A stretch of 9,979 nt of DNA from positions 1 to 9,979 of the forward strand of contig DTYS01000270.1 in assembly GCA_012961755.1 (NCBI GenBank), given 5' to 3'. The notes under the pieces are model-generated. The model worked only from the letters and a program-made list of their open reading frames with translations. It did not search any database and was not told the origin of the DNA. The translations under genes were made by a program, and so were the position numbers. Origin of the DNA: Candidatus Latescibacterota bacterium. Lineage in GTDB: Bacteria > Latescibacterota > 4484-107 > B68-G9. This document shows, in pieces, positions 6,743 through 9,979 of the stretch. How positions within the stretch are numbered: position 1 is the first letter of the stretch; the number at the start of each line of letters is the position of its first letter.

Positions 6743-7735
6743 ATGACGGTGATCGTCCTGCTCCTATGTGCCCTCGGATATGCCCAAGAGGAGGTCCCCA
6801 TAAACATCCGCGTCCAACAGGTCTTCGTGGAGACCGGCACGAGGTACCAGTTCTACCTTCCGGAGGGGGAGTTCCACGGCAAGCTTCATAAGCCCTTCCC
6901 CCGTTTCTCCGTCACAGCTGAGATGGACTACGAACTTTTCCGCGGGGACATCGGCTTCGGAGTAGGGTACGTCCTCTCCGTCCCTTCGTGGAAGCCAGGG
7001 ATGTTCTTCCGTGACCAACTCCTCTTCAGGCCCCTGAACGAGGATACAAGGGAATGGAGCAGGAAGAGGAGCCTCACCGTTTCCGCTATCAAGGACGTAG
7101 GCATGGGCGGACAGGTGAGGGTGAGCTTCCAGTACGAGCGTCAGCGCTCCCCTTACAAGGAGAACCTAATTAGGGTGTTGTCCTATAGGAACTATGCGTT
7201 CTGCCTCGGATTATACATAGATAGGGAGAGATGGGGGATAAAGACTACATTGGAAAGGGCCCTCAAATGGCTCGGAGGGGACTTCGACTACCTCCTCCTG
7301 GAGGCCAGGGCCTGGAGGGAGTTCTCCACGAGATGGGGCCTCAGGTACAGGGTGGAGGGCGGATGGGCGGGCAACATTTTGGGAGGTCCCTCTCCGAGGT
7401 ATTACCTCGGAGGATGGTCGTCGGTGGTGGGGTACGAGGACGACGAGTTCTTCGGCCCGAAGAGGGTCTTCCTGAGAAGCTGGCTGTCACAGGTCATCTT
7501 CCGCGGGGGAGGTTATATAGGCTGGGTGAAGTTCTCGGATTGGAAGGGAATAGTAGGACTGGATCTAGGAAGTGTGGGCCCTATGACGGACATCAGAGGA
7601 TATAAGTTTGGGACTGGGGTGGGGATCGGATTCGACGTGGGTCATAAGGCCCGGACCGTCCCGGTTGCCTTCATAATGGCCTACCCCCTGATAAAGAGGG
7701 GAACGTTCAGAGTTCACCTTAAGCTCGGAAGATGA
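6743..7735 (+). CDS. Outer-membrane beta-barrel protein, Omp85/BamA-barrel-like
   Basis: A 330-aa protein with signal peptide MTVIVLLLCALGYAQ, followed by alternating aromatic/hydrophobic strands and charged loops typical of a barrel. The segment RYYLGGWSSVVGYEDDEFFG (219-238) matches the 'LGG..xVRGY' loop-6 signature of Omp85/surface-antigen barrels, but the usual Arg is Val229. No POTRA domains are present: only about 315 mature residues, enough for roughly 12-16 strands. The C-terminus, TFRVHLKLGR, is an amphipathic strand. It follows the LolA/LolB-like gene by 6 nt. The start is uncertain: GGAGGG (6737-6742) abuts ATG 6743, whereas GTG 6749 would have a better 7-nt spacing and loses only two residues. 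The stop overlaps the glycosyltransferase start. Role could be lipid, lipoprotein or LPS assembly; barrel prediction is firm, the Omp85 link moderate. Confidence 0.78.
   Translation: MTVIVLLLCALGYAQEEVPINIRVQQVFVETGTRYQFYLPEGEFHGKLHKPFPRFSVTAEMDYELFRGDIGFGVGYVLSVPSWKPGMFFRDQLLFRPLNEDTREWSRKRSLTVSAIKDVGMGGQVRVSFQYERQRSPYKENLIRVLSYRNYAFCLGLYIDRERWGIKTTLERALKWLGGDFDYLLLEARAWREFSTRWGLRYRVEGGWAGNILGGPSPRYYLGGWSSVVGYEDDEFFGPKRVFLRSWLSQVIFRGGGYIGWVKFSDWKGIVGLDLGSVGPMTDIRGYKFGTGVGIGFDVGHKARTVPVAFIMAYPLIKRGTFRVHLKLGR
7392..7412 (+). repeat. 9-bp inverted repeat with 3-base loop inside the barrel gene
   Basis: CTCCGAGGT (7392-7400) and ACCTCGGAG (7404-7412) pair exactly around ATT. It coincides with the codons for the conserved RYYLGG segment. 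No T-tract follows, so it is not a terminator. Confidence 0.75.
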
Positions 7736-8796
7736 GGATCCTTCACGTGGAGACGGCCAGAACATGGAGGGGAGGGGAGGCCCAGGTGCTCTGGCTGGCC
7801 CAGGGACTCCTCAGGCTGGGACACGAGGTCCTGCTCCTGGCACCTCGTGGAAGGCTCGCCGAAAGGGCCGAAGTCGAAGGGGTCCCCGTAGATATCCTTC
7901 CTTTCTTGGGCCCTTGGGATCCGAGGGCAGTGAGGAAACTTATGCTCGCCGTAGCTAAGTGGAAGCCACATATAGTACACCTCCACACATCCCACGCCCA
8001 CACCATCGGTATGCTGGCCAAGCTCGCCGGGGTCGAGGCGAGGTACGTCGTCTCGAGGAGGGTCGCATCCCCCGTGCGCAGGGGTCCAAAGTACGGAGGC
8101 TGGGTCCACAGGTTCGTAGCCGTCTCTGAGGCCGTGCGGAGGGAGCTCTCGGCGGGAGGGATACCGCCGGAGAAGGTCTCGGTGGTGCACAGTGGAGTCC
8201 CGGTGAATATCATCTCGTCCGTCCCCCCGGACGAAAGGGTAAGGGACGCCGTGGATGGGGAGGTCGTGCTCGGAAGCGCCTCCGCTCTGACCTGCGAGAA
8301 GGGGCACGACGTCCTCCTCAGGGCCGTGAGCTTCGCCTCCGGGACGTGCCCTGGCCTGGGACTCGTCGTAGCAGGGGATGGGCCTTTGAGGAGGTCCTTG
8401 GAGAGGCTCAGGGAGGAACTCGGCCTCTTAGGTAAGGTGGTGTTCCTGGGGTTCAGTGGAAGGATATGGGAGGTCCTTAGGGCGCTGGATGCTTTCGTGC
8501 TCTCGTCCAGGAGGGAGGGACTTGGAGTCTCGGTCCTGGAGGCCATGGCCTGCGGCCTTCCGGTTATAGCCACGGATGTGGGAGGGATATCCGAAGCCGT
8601 CTCGGACGGAGAGACCGGAATATTAGTTCCACCGGACGATCCGGAGGCTATGGGGGAAGCTATGGTCCGATTAGCCTCCGACAGGGGGCTCAGGGAGGAG
8701 ATGGGAAGGAGGGCCCAGGAGCGCGCGATGTATTTCGACATAGACAGGACCGTAAGGGATACCGAGGCCGTGTACAGGGAGGTGGTCGGATGTTAG
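7732..8796 (+). CDS. Glycosyltransferase family 4 (GT-B fold)
   Basis: A 354-aa retaining glycosyltransferase of the GT4 type, which moves a sugar from a nucleotide-sugar donor onto an acceptor at the cytoplasmic side of the inner membrane. The N-terminal Rossmann domain begins MRILHVETARTWRGGEAQV, with the acceptor-side Gly-Gly loop at 14-15 and VHLHTSHAH at 82-90. The C-terminal donor domain has VVHSGVP (151-157), GSASALTCEKGHDVLLRA (181-198), VVAGDGPLR (212-220) and the EX7E motif Glu262-Glu270 in REGLGVSVLEAMACGLPVIA. There are no membrane segments. Its place after an outer-membrane barrel gene suggests lipopolysaccharide core, O-antigen or other surface-glycan synthesis; acceptor and donor cannot be told. 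ATG overlaps the upstream stop (ATGA), and its TAG lies within the next gene (7-bp overlap). Confidence 0.93.
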   Translation: MRILHVETARTWRGGEAQVLWLAQGLLRLGHEVLLLAPRGRLAERAEVEGVPVDILPFLGPWDPRAVRKLMLAVAKWKPHIVHLHTSHAHTIGMLAKLAGVEARYVVSRRVASPVRRGPKYGGWVHRFVAVSEAVRRELSAGGIPPEKVSVVHSGVPVNIISSVPPDERVRDAVDGEVVLGSASALTCEKGHDVLLRAVSFASGTCPGLGLVVAGDGPLRRSLERLREELGLLGKVVFLGFSGRIWEVLRALDAFVLSSRREGLGVSVLEAMACGLPVIATDVGGISEAVSDGETGILVPPDDPEAMGEAMVRLASDRGLREEMGRRAQERAMYFDIDRTVRDTEAVYREVVGC

Positions 8797-9455
8797 CCCT
8801 GTTGGCCGTCGTATCGGCGTTGGTAGGCTACGAGAGGATGGAGTTCAACATGAAATACGGCCCCGTCCCTGCAGGCTTCGCTTTTATGGAGGTCAGGAGG
8901 GAAGGAAATGGAGAATATCTGGCGACCTCCGAAGCCGTATCTAACACCTTCTTCTCCCTCTTCTTCCCTGTGGACGACCGTATGGAGTCCCTTATGGACG
9001 TCGAGGGCTTCCCAAAAAGGTTCGAAAAGATGACCAGGGAAGGCCGCCGTAGGTCACACAATAAGGCCATATTCCTTCAGGACGAGGGGAAGATAATCTC
9101 GGACGGCGACACCCTCTTCGTCCGCGGGCCCGTCCAGGACCCCCTTTCCATCTTCTACTACCTCAGGCTCAGGCCCCTTAAGGTTGACACTACCTTCTCA
9201 CTGTATACCTTTACTGGCAGGAAGCTTTACCCCTTAAAGGTCAAGGTCGTGGGCAAAGAGAGGGTCCGAGTGAAGGCCGGGACCTTCAACTGCTTCGTGC
9301 TCGTGCCGTCCCGGACGGCAGGGGGACTCCTCAAACGGGGGAGGATGAAGGTCTGGCTCTCGGACGACGAGAGGAGGCTCCTGGTCAAGATGAGGAGCGA
9401 GCTTGCGATAGGCCACATATCCGCCGAACTGGTGAGGTACGAGAGGGAGGAATGA
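8790..9455 (+). CDS. DUF3108-type periplasmic protein
   Basis: A 221-aa protein with a short signal sequence (MLALLAVVSALVGYE) and a predominantly beta body. It shows the pattern I associate with DUF3108: an opening KYGPVPAGFAFMEV (22-35), FFPVDDRMESLMD (58-70), DPLSIFYYLRLRPL (117-130), KLYPLKVKVVGKERVRVKAGTF (145-166) and a closing WLSDDERRLLVKMRSELAIG (189-208). DUF3108 proteins are exported and of unknown biochemical function; a fold related to lipid- or glycan-binding envelope proteins has been proposed. The single Cys168 rules out an internal disulphide. ATG 8790 lies inside the glycosyltransferase end, with GGGAGGTGG a few bases before it, so the two are probably coupled. The next gene starts immediately after the stop (TGAATG). 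Confidence 0.85.
   Translation: MLALLAVVSALVGYERMEFNMKYGPVPAGFAFMEVRREGNGEYLATSEAVSNTFFSLFFPVDDRMESLMDVEGFPKRFEKMTREGRRRSHNKAIFLQDEGKIISDGDTLFVRGPVQDPLSIFYYLRLRPLKVDTTFSLYTFTGRKLYPLKVKVVGKERVRVKAGTFNCFVLVPSRTAGGLLKRGRMKVWLSDDERRLLVKMRSELAIGHISAELVRYEREE
9304..9320 (+). repeat. 8-bp inverted repeat with 1-base centre in the DUF3108 gene
   Basis: TGCCGTCC, one C, then GGACGGCA: an exact palindromic element within coding sequence (codons for VPSRTAG). In RNA it would close as a stem of about 6-7 bp with a small loop. Function unknown; may be chance. Confidence 0.55.
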
Positions 9456-9923
9456 ATGAGGTGGCTTACGGCGCTGGCGCTCCTGCTGGGCTTATCCTGT
9501 GGGGGACCTCCTCAGAGGGAAATCCCCACCACATGGGAGTTCGACCCCTTAAGCTTAGGGGACGAGCTGACCCCCCAGGAACTCATGGAACTTCTAAAGC
9601 GGGCCGAGGAGAGGGCGCCGGCCGAGCCCTCTCCTGTGGATACGACCCGAAGGGAGGGCATCCAGGAGGTACCGGGGTGGAGGGTCCAGATATTCGCCAC
9701 GACCGACTACGAGAGGGCCTCGTCGGTCAAGGAGGAAGCAGAGTCCCTCTTCGGCCTTCCGGTCTACCTCAAGTTCGAGGCTCCCTATTACAAGGTCCGG
9801 GTGGGGGACTGCAGGACCAGAACAGAGGTGGAAGCCCTCAGGCGGGAGGCCATAAAACTCGGCTATACGTCGGCCTTTCCCGTCAGGACGAGCGTCAAGG
9901 TGTCACCGACGGAAGGACGATGA
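9456..9923 (+). CDS. SPOR-domain protein, predicted lipoprotein
   Basis: A 155-aa protein. It has a hydrophobic N-terminal signal (MRWLTALALLLGLSC) with likely lipidated Cys15, though Gly at -3 makes the lipobox weak. A Pro/Glu-rich linker (about 20-72) is followed by a C-terminal SPOR domain from Trp75 to about 146: GWRVQIFATTDYERASSVKE, then YYKVRVGDCRTRTEVEALRR and an ending strand TSAFPVRTSV. SPOR domains bind glycan strands stripped of stem peptides and often mark septal or remodelled peptidoglycan. As a lipoprotein it could tie the outer membrane to peptidoglycan. GGAGG lies 5 nt before ATG 9456, which follows the DUF3108 stop with no gap. Its own TGA overlaps the next start. Confidence 0.88.
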   Translation: MRWLTALALLLGLSCGGPPQREIPTTWEFDPLSLGDELTPQELMELLKRAEERAPAEPSPVDTTRREGIQEVPGWRVQIFATTDYERASSVKEEAESLFGLPVYLKFEAPYYKVRVGDCRTRTEVEALRREAIKLGYTSAFPVRTSVKVSPTEGR

Positions 9924-9979
9924 TGTACAGTCAGACCACCGCCCTCCTGAAGCTTTCCCAGTGCGCATCCTATGTCTCC
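9923..9979 (+). CDS. Start of an unidentified gene, cut by the window edge
   Basis: An open frame begins ATGATG at 9920/9923 and reads off the right edge: MYSQTTALLKLSQCASYVS from 9923. GGAAGG (9911-9916) is 6 nt before the second ATG and overlaps the end of the SPOR gene, so the ATG at 9923 (TGATG junction) is preferred. The stretch is too short to assign a function. It is evidently the next member of the rightward operon. Confidence 0.55.
   Translation, partial: MYSQTTALLKLSQCASYVS

Noticed and set aside
7743..8741. 332-codon open frame on the minus strand opposite the glycosyltransferase
   Set aside because: It is a shadow of the GC-rich coding strand: Ser/Thr/Pro-rich translation, no motif, no Shine-Dalgarno. 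The plus-strand gene has clear GT4 motifs.
9923..9979. Possible selenophosphate synthetase (SelD) N-terminus in the last codons
   Set aside because: LLKLSQCAS faintly recalls the GCAAK region, but the Lys after the Cys motif is absent and only 19 residues are visible.

Overview
The window looks like part of the chromosome of a diderm (outer-membrane-bearing), probably thermophilic bacterium. Evidence for two membranes is the set of predicted lipoproteins, an Omp85-type barrel, a LolA/LolB-like protein and a SPOR-domain protein. Evidence for heat adaptation is indirect: isoleucine is coded mostly by ATA (8 of 9 in the macrodomain gene), arginine often by AGG, and proteins are rich in Glu/Lys/Arg. 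I cannot name the lineage; deep-branching thermophilic or candidate-phylum bacteria would fit.

Layout: two tightly packed operons diverge from a 157-bp intergenic region (3768-3924) and both run out of the window. The leftward (minus-strand) operon reads tyrS (tyrosyl-tRNA synthetase), a possible 30-codon cysteine-rich ORF, prfB (release factor 2), a CsgG/LpoB-like lipoprotein and a nitrilase-family amidohydrolase cut by the left edge. The rightward (plus-strand) operon reads a macrodomain protein, a 15-repeat TPR lipoprotein, a LolA/LolB-like envelope protein, an outer-membrane beta-barrel, a GT4 glycosyltransferase, a DUF3108 protein, a SPOR-domain lipoprotein and the first codons of another gene. 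Many stops and starts overlap by 1-7 bases, so translational coupling is likely throughout. No tRNA, rRNA, CRISPR array, insertion sequence or convincing terminator is visible.

Together: the left operon is translation (tRNA charging and termination) with two unrelated passengers. The right operon reads as cell-envelope assembly: lipoprotein scaffold, lipid or lipoprotein carrier-like fold, barrel, sugar transfer and peptidoglycan binding, led by an ADP-ribose-binding macrodomain.

The best-supported special signal is the classic prfB autoregulatory +1 frameshift site (GGGAGG-TAT-CTT-TGA). The most puzzling is a frame break in a run of five G in the tyrS S4-domain coding region. Others are a perfect inverted repeat between the divergent promoters, two strong intragenic hairpins, the small Cys-rich ORF between tyrS and prfB, and an Omp85-like barrel whose signature Arg is Val. 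I see no clear evidence of a wholly new system.
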